A DNA stretch of 39,724 nt, taken from positions 3,981 through 43,704 of the forward strand of contig JAGOQY010000002.1 in NCBI GenBank assembly GCA_018063125.1, read 5' to 3'. Origin of the DNA: Patescibacteria group bacterium. GTDB taxonomy: Bacteria > Patescibacteriota > Patescibacteriia > 2-12-FULL-60-25. The notes beneath the pieces are model-generated. The model did not search any database, was not told where the DNA came from, and was given only the letters and a program-made list of their open reading frames with translations. Position numbers and translations under genes: made by a program. This document shows, one piece after another, positions 31,383 through 39,405 of the stretch (positions are counted from its first letter, which is position 1; every line of letters starts with the position of its first letter).

Positions 31383-33473
31383 TTACGGAAGTGTGACGAA
31401 GAGGAGACGGTTTCCATCTACGATGATGCCGCGTTTGTTCGCTTCATCGATCATGAGATCTCGTGGGGCGCGGAATTGTGTCGAAAGATATTGCGCGCGA
31501 AGCTTGCCGTTTTTGTCGAACGCGAGAAGTCGTTTTTCTGCAGGATCTGTCACGAAAACGGTTTCTTGATCGGTATTGGTCCAGATGCCGGAAGCTGCAC
31601 GGAGCGGAGGATCGATCTCGGAATAGCCAAACCCTTCCTGTCCGCCGGAAAGATATCGAATGGCGGTGCCATCATTCTTCTGGACGTAGACGCTAGAATC
31701 AATGGCGAGAGAGGTTCCGCCGGCAAGCGTCGCGTTGGTTGCTTTGATGTAGGCTGTCTCGCTTCCAAACGTGCTTCCAGAGAGCTGATAACGCCACACC
31801 TGATTCGCTTGGGGATCAAGGCTGTAGAGACGTGCGGCGTACATGACGATATCCGTCGTGGAAGAGCTCTTGGACTGTTGCCAGATCAGTGAGCCGACCG
31901 TGTCATCGGATTTATTGACCGTGATGAGCTTTCCATCAGACGTTGCAAAGATGATGGAGGTGGTTCCTTCTGTCCCACCAACGATCGATCCGGAGTTCTG
32001 CGGGAGCGAAATGCGCTTTACATTCTTTGTCGCCAAATCGATCTTCAGGATCGCGGCTTCTGCATTGTCTGCGGCATAGGCGGCAGATGCGGTGAGCACG
32101 GGTGCGGAGAGACTTCCCTCGTTCGCCGCAGCCGAAAGCGAGGCAAGTTCTACCACGTTGTCGAGTTTCACGACCTTCTTCAAACGTTCCTTGAGTTGGG
32201 TAATCTGATTGTTCAATCCCGTGATCTTGTTTTCACGTTCTGGGAGATCGCGTGAGAGGCTGGAGATGGTCTGCTCCGCGAGGCCGATTTCTGATCGCGC
32301 CTTTGCTTCGTTTCCGTAGATCAAATCCGACTCAGCTTTGTTGAGGTGGTCTGCGGCGCTGTCGTGTGCGGCGGTCCAAGCGGCGGCTTCGGCTTTCCGT
32401 TTCTGTGAGCCGTTCCAGAGGACGAGTCCAACGCCAACCAGGATGATGCCAAGAACAACCGCGATGATCGTGAGTTTCTTTTTTGGCGTCATCGTATCGC
32501 CATATCCGGCACTCATACCGCGAAGACTGGTGAGTGCCATGGCGTCTTTTGGTCCGCTCTTGGTGCGTTCGCGAACCGTCATTTTTACAGAAACCCACAA
32601 GCTCTTTGCCTTATCACGAACACGATCCACGATTTGCGCCGGAGTGGATCCGGTCATCGGAGAAATGACGGGGGAAAGATGTTGAGAGGCTTCGGCTTCA
32701 GTGTCGCGCAGTTTCTCGATCGAAGAAGTGCTGGTTGGCGCGACTGGTGCGGCGACTGGAGTCGGGGCCTTCATCTCATGGCACGCAATGATGGCGCCAA
32801 TGAAGTGATCGGGGATACTGCGCTTCTCCAAATCATTTCGAAGTTCCAGAGCGGCAGTGACCGGAGGCAACGTCGTGAGGCGTTCTTTAATGCGAAGTTC
32901 ATTGCGCAAACGCTCCAAATTAGAGGAACCCGCAAACAAGACGTCTCCGGGTTTCATGTCGCCACAGATGAGTGAGGCGAACGGTTTCTTTGGATTGATT
33001 TCTTCTGGCTGTTCGAGCGATCCGAAGAGATCGAATCCGCGATACGTTCCGTCTTCCTGCTTCTGGAAGAAGACGTTCATGAGATGACCCAAGCCCGCGA
33101 GACAGAGATGGCCTTCGGAAAGTTCAACAATAAAAATGTTGACGCGATTCCAGGCAACGGTTGTTGCTTCGCTTTCCGCAAATGTTCCCAACGCTTCGTT
33201 GATTCGTTCAATGAGCTTTTCAAAGCGGCTCACAGGATCCGTTCCAACGCCGGAGACGAGATAGCGCGCTTGTTCTGCTGTCGCGTTGATGACGTCGAGC
33301 AGACGTTCGTACGCGTAGAGGGTGGAATGGATCTCCGCAACGATCAAAAGCACGGGCCCATTCTTTGCCGCACCGACATTTTCGAACCGGAAAATCCCCA
33401 CGATTTTTTCATCGGTGGAGTGCCGCGCAACATCGATTTCCGCGATGCGGAAGTGGATTTCGTTTCGGGACAT
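31383..33473 (-). CDS. PP2C-like / TM / beta-propeller membrane protein
   Basis: 696 residues in four blocks. Residues 1-235 resemble a PP2C/SpoIIE-like phosphatase fold (VLLIVAEIHS, RFEKLIERINEAL, NIFIVELSEGHLCLAGLGHLMNVFF, KPGDVLFAGSS), but the catalytic Asp metal ligands are not visible, so it is likely inactive. A linker (235-330) is followed by one TM helix (334-353), a coiled coil (about 356-435) and a beta-propeller-like region with repeated FATSDGKLITV, LYSLDPQANQVWRYQL, VFVTDPAEKRLLAFDKNGKL, IIVDGNRLLFV. The orientation puts the phosphatase-like part in the cytoplasm and the propeller outside. The architecture suggests an envelope sensor or scaffold; substrate unknown. Confidence 0.7.
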   Translation of the reverse strand: MSRNEIHFRIAEIDVARHSTDEKIVGIFRFENVGAAKNGPVLLIVAEIHSTLYAYERLLDVINATAEQARYLVSGVGTDPVSRFEKLIERINEALGTFAESEATTVAWNRVNIFIVELSEGHLCLAGLGHLMNVFFQKQEDGTYRGFDLFGSLEQPEEINPKKPFASLICGDMKPGDVLFAGSSNLERLRNELRIKERLTTLPPVTAALELRNDLEKRSIPDHFIGAIIACHEMKAPTPVAAPVAPTSTSSIEKLRDTEAEASQHLSPVISPMTGSTPAQIVDRVRDKAKSLWVSVKMTVRERTKSGPKDAMALTSLRGMSAGYGDTMTPKKKLTIIAVVLGIILVGVGLVLWNGSQKRKAEAAAWTAAHDSAADHLNKAESDLIYGNEAKARSEIGLAEQTISSLSRDLPERENKITGLNNQITQLKERLKKVVKLDNVVELASLSAAANEGSLSAPVLTASAAYAADNAEAAILKIDLATKNVKRISLPQNSGSIVGGTEGTTSIIFATSDGKLITVNKSDDTVGSLIWQQSKSSSTTDIVMYAARLYSLDPQANQVWRYQLSGSTFGSETAYIKATNATLAGGTSLAIDSSVYVQKNDGTAIRYLSGGQEGFGYSEIDPPLRAASGIWTNTDQETVFVTDPAEKRLLAFDKNGKLRAQYLSTQFRAPRDLMIDEANKRGIIVDGNRLLFVTLP

Positions 33474-33492
33474 TTTGCTGAGTAAAAATCGG

Positions 33493-33500
33493 AGTATACT
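33493..33500. promoter_or_regulatory. Shared palindromic -10 AGTATACT between divergent genes
   Basis: AGTATACT is its own complement, so TATACT can be read on plus (33495-33500) and minus (33493-33498). The minus gene starts 19 nt away; the plus gene's ATG is 70 nt away, leaving a leader that contains CTTGTCAAG (33531-33539). Confidence 0.45.
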
Positions 33501-33570
33501 GTACCAGAGTACGGGCCAATCATCGCCCTCTTGTCAAGCGGTCGGTCGCAAGGCAAGCTCATTGCAGATT

Positions 33571-34161
33571 ATGCTTGAACACCTTTTTGGATCAAAAACG
33601 CGAGTCAAGCTTCTGACGGTGTTTCTTCACCATCCGGAAGACGTGTTTTTCGTTCGAGAACTCACGCGCCGCATTGATACACAGATCAACGCCGTTCGTC
33701 GTGAAATTCAGAATTTGCTGGATTTAGGTCTGATTAGCGAAGGCGTCGCAAAAGAAGATGAGGCCGGTGTGAAGCGCCCAGGTCTCAAACGAAAGTATTA
33801 TGTCGCGAATCGGACCTTTCCGTTGTATCAGGAACTCCATGCGTTGCTCACAAAAGCGCACATCTTGATTGAGCGAAAGTTGGATGATCGCATTCGCCGT
33901 CTGGGAGATGTGAAATATCTCGCGTTCATGGGTTCGTTTTTAGGAACGCCGGGAGACGTGGATTTGTTTTTGGTGGGAACGGTGGATGACAAAGAGCTTC
34001 GCGCATTTCTTTCTGGTCTCGAAACGGAGCTTGGATTTGAAGTGAACTACACGAAGATGACGCCGCAAGATTTTGCCTATCGCAAAGACGTGGCGGATCG
34101 TTTTCTCCATTCCATTCTGCTCGCGCCAAAGCATATCGTGATCGACAAGTTGGACGCCTAG
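33571..34161 (+). CDS. Winged-HTH regulator with nucleotidyltransferase-like domain
   Basis: 196 residues. The first 90 form a winged-helix domain (TRVKLLTVFLHHPEDVFFVRELTRRIDTQINAVRREIQNLLDLGLI, then a wing ending KRKYYVAN). Residues 110-195 look like a minimal nucleotidyltransferase: MGSFLGTPGDVDLFLVGTVDD, with the G-S and D-x-D motif of MNT domains. Such fusions are known in archaea and CPR as likely self-modifying or toxin-antitoxin-like regulators; targets unknown. Start 33571 is used because a longer frame (from 33322) crosses the divergent gene's coding and promoter region. Confidence 0.7.
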   Translation: MLEHLFGSKTRVKLLTVFLHHPEDVFFVRELTRRIDTQINAVRREIQNLLDLGLISEGVAKEDEAGVKRPGLKRKYYVANRTFPLYQELHALLTKAHILIERKLDDRIRRLGDVKYLAFMGSFLGTPGDVDLFLVGTVDDKELRAFLSGLETELGFEVNYTKMTPQDFAYRKDVADRFLHSILLAPKHIVIDKLDA

Positions 34162-34165
34162 TCGT

Positions 34166-34540
34166 ATGACGTGGCTTTTTATTGACACTTCTCGCGCCGA
34201 TCAATTTCGTGTCGGCTATCTCGGTTCAAAAATCTCGGTGAAAACGATTCAGGGCCGAGCACAGGGGTTGCTTGTGGCGATTATGCGTCTTCCGAAAATG
34301 AAGATGGATGGAGTTTGTGTCGTGCAGGGCCCAGGCTCATTCAGCGCCATTCGTACGGGGACATTGATCGCGAATCTTCTTTCGCGCCTTTGGAAAAAAT
34401 CGCTCGTCGGTGTTTCAGTGGCGGAATCAGAGGATCTTTCGGCGCTTTCCGAACAGCTTTCTCAAAAGGGTGTAAAATCCTCCACATACGTTGCACCGAT
34501 CTACGATGCGGAGCCCAACATCACCGTAAAAGTCTGCTGA
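34166..34540 (+). CDS. tsaB: Truncated TsaB-like protein (tRNA t6A synthesis)
   Basis: TsaB is a partner of TsaD/TsaE for N6-threonylcarbamoyladenosine at tRNA position 37. The 124-residue protein has the TsaB start (WLFIDTSRADQFRVGYL) and VVQGPGSFSAIRTGTLIANLLS (usual GPGSFTGLRxG). Normal TsaB has about 220-230 residues, so the C-terminal ASKHA half is missing. No frameshift remnant is seen downstream, where a glycosyltransferase starts 1 nt after the TGA. It may be a minimal TsaB, as described for some CPR, or a decayed copy. Confidence 0.72.
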   Translation: MTWLFIDTSRADQFRVGYLGSKISVKTIQGRAQGLLVAIMRLPKMKMDGVCVVQGPGSFSAIRTGTLIANLLSRLWKKSLVGVSVAESEDLSALSEQLSQKGVKSSTYVAPIYDAEPNITVKVC

Positions 34541-34541
34541 C

Positions 34542-36029
34542 ATGACTCGCGACCGCTTCATTCAACGCACCCTTGAAATCATTCCCGGAGCGCTTCTCTG
34601 GATCACGATCATTGCTTCGATCGTGCTTTCGTTTATCCGTCCGATTTGGGTGATCTACTTTGTGATCGTGTTCGATCTGTATTGGTTGTTTCGTGTCGCG
34701 TACTATCTTCCGTTTTTGATCACGTCGTGGTTTCGGTATCGCAAGGCGATTAAAACCGATTGGCAAAAGAAGGCGGAGAACACGGAGGGGTACGATCACA
34801 TTCACCATCTCGTTTTCCTCCCAACATATAAAGAAGAGATCGGCGTGATTCGTGAAACATTGAAACGTATCGCGGAAGCCACGTTCCCCGCGAAGCGTGT
34901 CATGATTGTGTTGGCTGGTGAAGATCGTGCCGGGGAGTCGTTTCGACGAATTGCTCGACAGCTAGAGAGTGAGTTCGCGGGAACATTTTTGTCGTTTTTT
35001 ACGACCATCCATCCAAAAGATCTTCCAGAGGAAATTCCCGGCAAAGGATCCAACCTGCATTATGCCGGCCACGATATCCTTCCAAAGATTTTGGGGATGG
35101 GATTGGAGCCGGACGATGTCGTGGTCTCGTCCTTCGATGTGGATACCGTGATCCATCCGCAGTATTTTTCGTGTCTCACGTATCTCTATCTCACGGTTCC
35201 GGATCCGACACGAACGTCGTATCAGCCGATTGCGCTTTACAACAATAATTTGTGGGAATCTCCGGCACCGGTTCGCGTGGCCATGTTCGGAACGACATTT
35301 TGGCTTATGACCGAGTTGTCGCGACCAGAAGGGATGATGACGTTCTCTTCACATTCTATGCCGCTTCGGATGTTGATGGATGTGAACTTTTGGCAAAAAG
35401 ATATCGTGAGTGAGGATTCACGTATTTTCTTGCAGGGACTCATTGCCTATCACGGAGCGTATCGCGTCACGCCGATGTATGTGCCGGTTTCGATGGATAC
35501 GGTGATGACGGGAAATTATTGGCAGGCGTTGATTGCGCTCTACAAGCAGTTGCGTCGCTGGGCCTGGGGCGTGGAGAATTTTCCGTTTATGGTTCGGGCA
35601 TTTGCACGGGACAAAGACATGCCATTTGGTGTGAAGTTCTCGTTTATCTGGAAACAGCTCGAAGGGATGTATACCTGGGGAACCGCTCCGTTGTTGATTT
35701 TTATCTTGGGGCGTCTTCCATTCTTGGTTGCTCCCGAAGCGTTTCGTGATTTCGCCTTGTTTCAGAACACGCCGTTTACGCTGGAATGGTTGATGCGCTT
35801 TGCGATGATCGGCGCGTTCGTTTCTGCGGGACTCGCGTTTACGCTCCTTCCGCCGCGGCCGTCGCATATTCCACGTCATCAAACGTTTGTTGTTTCGGTG
35901 CTTCAGTGGCTTCTCCTTCCGGTGACATTTATTTTGTTCGGGGCGATTCCTGCGATCGATGCACAGACGCGCATGATGTTGGGGAAGAATCTTGGATTCA
36001 ATGTGAGTCCGAAGCGGAAAACGGAATAA
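34542..36029 (+). CDS. Membrane glycosyltransferase, cellulose-synthase-like (GT2)
   Basis: 495 residues with two N-terminal TM segments (about 20-60), a GT-A domain (about 80-330) and C-terminal TM helices. Visible motifs are HHLVFLPTYKEE, VVVSSFDVDTVIHP (DxD), a SEDSRIFLQ (ED) region and the QLRRW (QxxRW) processive motif. This fits a family 2 processive or lipid-linked sugar transferase; polymer and sugar are unknown. It starts 1 nt after the tsaB stop and may be in that operon. A second GT2 gene follows after a palindromic repeat. Confidence 0.85.
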   Translation: MTRDRFIQRTLEIIPGALLWITIIASIVLSFIRPIWVIYFVIVFDLYWLFRVAYYLPFLITSWFRYRKAIKTDWQKKAENTEGYDHIHHLVFLPTYKEEIGVIRETLKRIAEATFPAKRVMIVLAGEDRAGESFRRIARQLESEFAGTFLSFFTTIHPKDLPEEIPGKGSNLHYAGHDILPKILGMGLEPDDVVVSSFDVDTVIHPQYFSCLTYLYLTVPDPTRTSYQPIALYNNNLWESPAPVRVAMFGTTFWLMTELSRPEGMMTFSSHSMPLRMLMDVNFWQKDIVSEDSRIFLQGLIAYHGAYRVTPMYVPVSMDTVMTGNYWQALIALYKQLRRWAWGVENFPFMVRAFARDKDMPFGVKFSFIWKQLEGMYTWGTAPLLIFILGRLPFLVAPEAFRDFALFQNTPFTLEWLMRFAMIGAFVSAGLAFTLLPPRPSHIPRHQTFVVSVLQWLLLPVTFILFGAIPAIDAQTRMMLGKNLGFNVSPKRKTE

Positions 36030-36036
36030 ATGATCC

Positions 36037-36108
36037 GTCATGCTGAACTTGATTCAGCACCGACCGTGGCACGGAATTCGGTTGGCCCTGAACCAAGTTC
36101 AGGGTGAC
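36037..36108. repeat. Dispersed palindromic repeat, copy 2 (72 bp)
   Basis: Same organisation as copy 1 with hairpins GCTGAACTTGATTCAGC and CCCTGAACCAAGTTCAGGG and a central CGACCG...CGGTTGG. It ends GGTGAC, giving the -35 of the next gene. It differs from copy 3 in only a few positions. Confidence 0.95.
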
Positions 36109-36132
36109 AAAAGGGGGGTGTCATTCTACAAT
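36104..36132 (+). promoter_or_regulatory. Putative leaderless promoter of GT2 gene, -35 from repeat end
   Basis: -35 GTGACA (36104-36109, last repeat bases plus A), 17-bp spacer, -10 TACAAT (36127-36132), then 8 nt to the ATG at 36141. Same geometry as at nrdR. Confidence 0.6.
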
Positions 36133-36140
36133 CGATTCCC

Positions 36141-37139
36141 ATGTTGGAAGCTCAACGAGTTGCTGTGAATATTGCCGCCACCAATGCGTTGGCGGCTCTT
36201 CCGAATTGTTTGGAATCATTGGATGCGCAAACAGATCGCGCGTTTACCGTGACGGTGGTGGATAACGCGTCGACGGATGGAACGGTTTCGTGGCTTCAGG
36301 ATCGTCGACCGGATGTGGCAGTTCTTCGGAATTTTCGGAATCAGGAATTTTCTCGCGCGCAAAATCAGGCGTTTGCGTTTGCCAAGAGCCGTTGGTCAGA
36401 AGAGGATCTCGCGAAACGATACGTCTTGGTGCTTGCGCCGGATATCGAGCTCGCGCCGACGGCACTTGAGGCGCTTGTGGGCGTGATGGAAGCGGATGCG
36501 GGAATCGCGGTGGCGGGACCAAAGATTTTAAATTCTAAAGTGACGGGTGTTCGAGAAGATGGCGGACGAGAAACAGAGCGGATGGATACGCTTCGTTCAA
36601 CGGGATTATTTATTTCGAAATCTCGTCGTGTCTCGCATCGCGGACGCGGAGAAACGGATCGTGGAACTTACGACGCGGCGGCGGACGTGTTTGGCGTTTC
36701 TTCTGCCTGCGCGCTGTATCGAGTTTCTTCATTGCTCGAAGTGCAGACGTTGGAAGAGATTTTTGATGAAGATTTTGGAGGCGTCCTCACGGATGCGGAT
36801 CTTTCGTGGCGGATGCGTCGTCAGGGATTCCGAGCGCGGTTCGTTCCAGAGGCGATCGCGTGGCAACACTTCGGCGTTCCGGATCGCGTGTCTCCGGAAT
36901 CCGTGCGCAATGCGTTTTGGCTGGTCTGGAAAAATGATGAATGGATGAATCGTCTTGCCGCCGCGCCATGGATCATCATGAATGCGGTTGTCGATTTTTT
37001 TCGATCATTGATTTCACCAGCGCGCATCAAAGGATTTTTTCTGGCGATCCCAGGATGGTTTCGAATGCGTCAAAAGCGCAAAGCGGCGGAATCTAAGGTC
37101 GTGGTTCGTGATGCGCGGATGCGTCGATTTTTCGTGTAA
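36141..37139 (+). CDS. Family 2 glycosyltransferase (rhamnosyltransferase-like)
   Basis: 332 residues with the GT2 A-fold: VNIAATNALAALPNCLESL, VVDNASTDGTVSWL, then YVLVLAPDIELAPTALEAL (in place of the DxD) and a C-terminal LTDADLSWRMRRQGFRARFVPEAIAWQH, which includes the usual acidic D-D-D-W-motif-like base. C-terminal hydrophobic segments (about 270-305) may attach it to the membrane. It resembles transferases that add rhamnose or other deoxyhexoses to surface glycans; the sugar is not readable from sequence. Confidence 0.85.
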   Translation: MLEAQRVAVNIAATNALAALPNCLESLDAQTDRAFTVTVVDNASTDGTVSWLQDRRPDVAVLRNFRNQEFSRAQNQAFAFAKSRWSEEDLAKRYVLVLAPDIELAPTALEALVGVMEADAGIAVAGPKILNSKVTGVREDGGRETERMDTLRSTGLFISKSRRVSHRGRGETDRGTYDAAADVFGVSSACALYRVSSLLEVQTLEEIFDEDFGGVLTDADLSWRMRRQGFRARFVPEAIAWQHFGVPDRVSPESVRNAFWLVWKNDEWMNRLAAAPWIIMNAVVDFFRSLISPARIKGFFLAIPGWFRMRQKRKAAESKVVVRDARMRRFFV

Positions 37140-37163
37140 ATACGCGTACTCACGTGGTACACT
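37135..37163 (+). promoter_or_regulatory. Putative leaderless promoter of the DUF4012 gene
   Basis: -35 TGTAAA (37135-37140, 3/6 match, overlapping the stop of the GT2 gene), 17-bp spacer, -10 TACACT (37158-37163), 6 nt to the ATG at 37170. Confidence 0.35.
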
Positions 37164-37169
37164 CTGCAC

Positions 37170-39278
37170 ATGAAACGGCGTGAAACGCCTCCACCGGATT
37201 TTCTAACCTGTCCGGCATTTGAAGAGCCTCCGGCATCAATGTCCGAAGATGCTTCTGCTATGAAAAAAAACCCGCCGAAAAAACCCTCCAAACCGTCTCA
37301 AAGCTTGGGTGATCGTTTTCGTGGGATGAAAGCTGGGAAGTGGATTTTGACGGTGGTTGTCGCCGTGGTTTTGGTGGCAACGCTTCCAGCGGGAATTGCG
37401 GTGGTGCGTGCGGGGATCGCCGGAACCTCCGCAAAACGATCTCTGGAGCGTGCACAGGAGAAGGCGAAGAATTTTGATATCTCCGGAGCGGCAGATGATA
37501 TCGATGATGCGCGTAATTCATTGTCCGATGCGCGCGGATTTCTTCAGGCAACAGGATTCTGGCGCGATGTTCCCGGAATCGGAACTCAGCTTCGCGCATT
37601 GGAAGATGCTTCTGCGGCCGGAGCGGAAACGCTTGATGCGGCGGAAGATCTTCTTTCTGTGCTTTCCATCGTGACGGATGCGCTTGAGACGGGAGCGGAT
37701 GTGTCTGGATCGATTGGTCTCGGAGTTGCGCCGACACGGAGCTATAACGATCTCTCCAAAGATGAGAAGCGTGAGTTGTTGCAGAAGTTTGCCGCCGCGC
37801 TTCCGCGAATTCGACTGGCGCGCGACAAGATCGATCTTGCGCTTGAGCTCTGGCATCGCGTTCCACAGGATCAGGTCGCGTCACCGATCCGTCGCATCCT
37901 TGCGCCGATGGCGGAGTTTCTTCCGATTCTCCAGCGCACGCTTGCGGAAGCTGTTCCGCTTTTGGAAACAGCCGTTCCACTCGCAGGATATCCAGATCGC
38001 ATGACGTATCTCGTCTTGCTTCAGAACGCCGAAGAAATTCGTCCGGGTGGAGGATTTGTGGGAACGATCGGTCGTATGACGCTCGATGCCGGAGATCTCG
38101 TCGAATTTGATTTTACAGATGTCTACAATCTCGATAATCCTGCATCCTATGCGTGGAATGAAGTTCCACCTGCGCCAATCGCAAAGCACCTCGGAGTGAA
38201 GGCGTGGTACTTGCGTGATGCAAACTGGTCGCCGGATTTTCCGGAATCCGCCGCACGAATCTTGGATTTCTATACTCGTGAATACGCCTTGGATGCCGGA
38301 AAGCCGAAAGTGGATGCGCCAAATGCGGTGATCGCGCTTGAACCGGGACTTTTTAAGTCGTTGCTGTTGCTCACGGGTCCGATCGTCGTTGATGGAAAGA
38401 CGTTTGATTCCAACAATTTCTTTGACACGTTGGAATATGAAGTGGAACAAGGATTTTTGGAGCAAGGGATTCCGCTCGAGAATCGCAAAGATTTGATTCA
38501 GAAAATTGGTGCGGCGATGGTCGAAAAGTTGCGCGCTCTTCCGGCGTCTCGTTGGCCAGAGATTGTCGACATGATCACCCTCGCGCTCGAACGCAAGCAG
38601 GTGATGATGTACGCCAAGAATCCATCGTTGCTCTCCATTCTGGATGCTCGTGGTTGGACGGCGCGCACGAAGCCCACGATTGGAGATTATGTTCAGGTCG
38701 TGGATGCAAACCTCGCGGCGCTAAAGACCGACGGAAAAATGGATAAGAATGTCTTATATACGATGGATGCGCGAAATCCGTCGAACATCACGGCGACGGT
38801 GAAGCTGACGTATAAGAATAACGTTCAACGGATTGACTGGAGATACACACGCTATCGAAGTTATACGCGCGTCTATGTTCCAGAAGGAAGTACGCTCATC
38901 TCATCTTCAGGTGCGATGAAGGATGATCTCAATAAAACCGGCGGACGATTTGTGGCAGGTCCGGTCGATGTGACGAAAGAATTAGGGAAGACCGTTTTTG
39001 GCGCGTTTTGGTCGATTGAACCGGGACGAACGGGCACGCTCTCGTTCACCTATAAACTTCCGCCATCGGTTGGAGAGCAGATCCAAAATGGGGAATATCG
39101 TCTTGATTGGCCCAAGCAGGCGGGCGTGGATCATGCCGGTTTGACGGTCGATCTCTTACTGGGTAAAACGCTCAAGTCGGCCGTGCCTCCAGAGGAAGAA
39201 TCCAAGTGGGGAGACCAACGGTACGAATACGATACGGACTCATTGCAAGATCGTTCGTTCATCATCAAAGTTCAATAA
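37170..39278 (+). CDS. DUF4012 envelope protein
   Basis: 702 residues. A basic/Pro-rich cytoplasmic tail (1-55), one TM helix (about 56-77), a helical region (about 85-260) and the DUF4012 core, where VLLQNAEEIRPGGGFVGTIGRMTL (read over two segments) and DFTDVYNLDNP are the conserved marks, followed by a mixed beta region ending RFVAGPVDV...GTLSFTYKLPP. The family is common in CPR and some Actinobacteria and is often near glycosyltransferases, as here, but has no known biochemical function. Start 37170 follows a TACACT -10 by 6 nt; internal Met codons at residues 24 and 31 are alternatives. Confidence 0.88.
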   Translation: MKRRETPPPDFLTCPAFEEPPASMSEDASAMKKNPPKKPSKPSQSLGDRFRGMKAGKWILTVVVAVVLVATLPAGIAVVRAGIAGTSAKRSLERAQEKAKNFDISGAADDIDDARNSLSDARGFLQATGFWRDVPGIGTQLRALEDASAAGAETLDAAEDLLSVLSIVTDALETGADVSGSIGLGVAPTRSYNDLSKDEKRELLQKFAAALPRIRLARDKIDLALELWHRVPQDQVASPIRRILAPMAEFLPILQRTLAEAVPLLETAVPLAGYPDRMTYLVLLQNAEEIRPGGGFVGTIGRMTLDAGDLVEFDFTDVYNLDNPASYAWNEVPPAPIAKHLGVKAWYLRDANWSPDFPESAARILDFYTREYALDAGKPKVDAPNAVIALEPGLFKSLLLLTGPIVVDGKTFDSNNFFDTLEYEVEQGFLEQGIPLENRKDLIQKIGAAMVEKLRALPASRWPEIVDMITLALERKQVMMYAKNPSLLSILDARGWTARTKPTIGDYVQVVDANLAALKTDGKMDKNVLYTMDARNPSNITATVKLTYKNNVQRIDWRYTRYRSYTRVYVPEGSTLISSSGAMKDDLNKTGGRFVAGPVDVTKELGKTVFGAFWSIEPGRTGTLSFTYKLPPSVGEQIQNGEYRLDWPKQAGVDHAGLTVDLLLGKTLKSAVPPEEESKWGDQRYEYDTDSLQDRSFIIKVQ

Positions 39279-39288
39279 GGCTCAGTCT

Positions 39289-39360
39289 GTCATGCTGAAC
39301 TTGATTCAGCACCAACCGTGGTACGGAATTCGGTTGGCCCTGAACCAAGTTCAGGGTGAC
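39289..39360. repeat. Dispersed palindromic repeat, copy 3 (72 bp)
   Basis: Hairpins GCTGAACTTGATTCAGC and CCCTGAACCAAGTTCAGGG, boundaries GTCATG and GGTGAC as in copy 2, with a few changes (CCAACCGTGGTACGG). It lies 10 nt after the DUF4012 stop, 45 nt before mreB. Its -35-like end (GTGACG) has no -10 at 17 bp, unlike the other two copies. Confidence 0.95.
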
Positions 39361-39405
39361 GGAAAAGTGAGATAAGACAGCCATGTTCCGGGCGACTCTT
39401 TATAT

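Noticed and set aside
4612-36029. Recoded TGA (SR1/Gracilibacteria code)
   Set aside because: TGA terminates the DCC, tsaB and MetK-like frames where homologues end or the next gene begins, so it is a normal stop.
39356-39384. Repeat-derived promoter for mreB
   Set aside because: GTGACG is present, but the bases 17 bp on (AGCCAT) are not a -10, unlike at nrdR and the GT2 gene.
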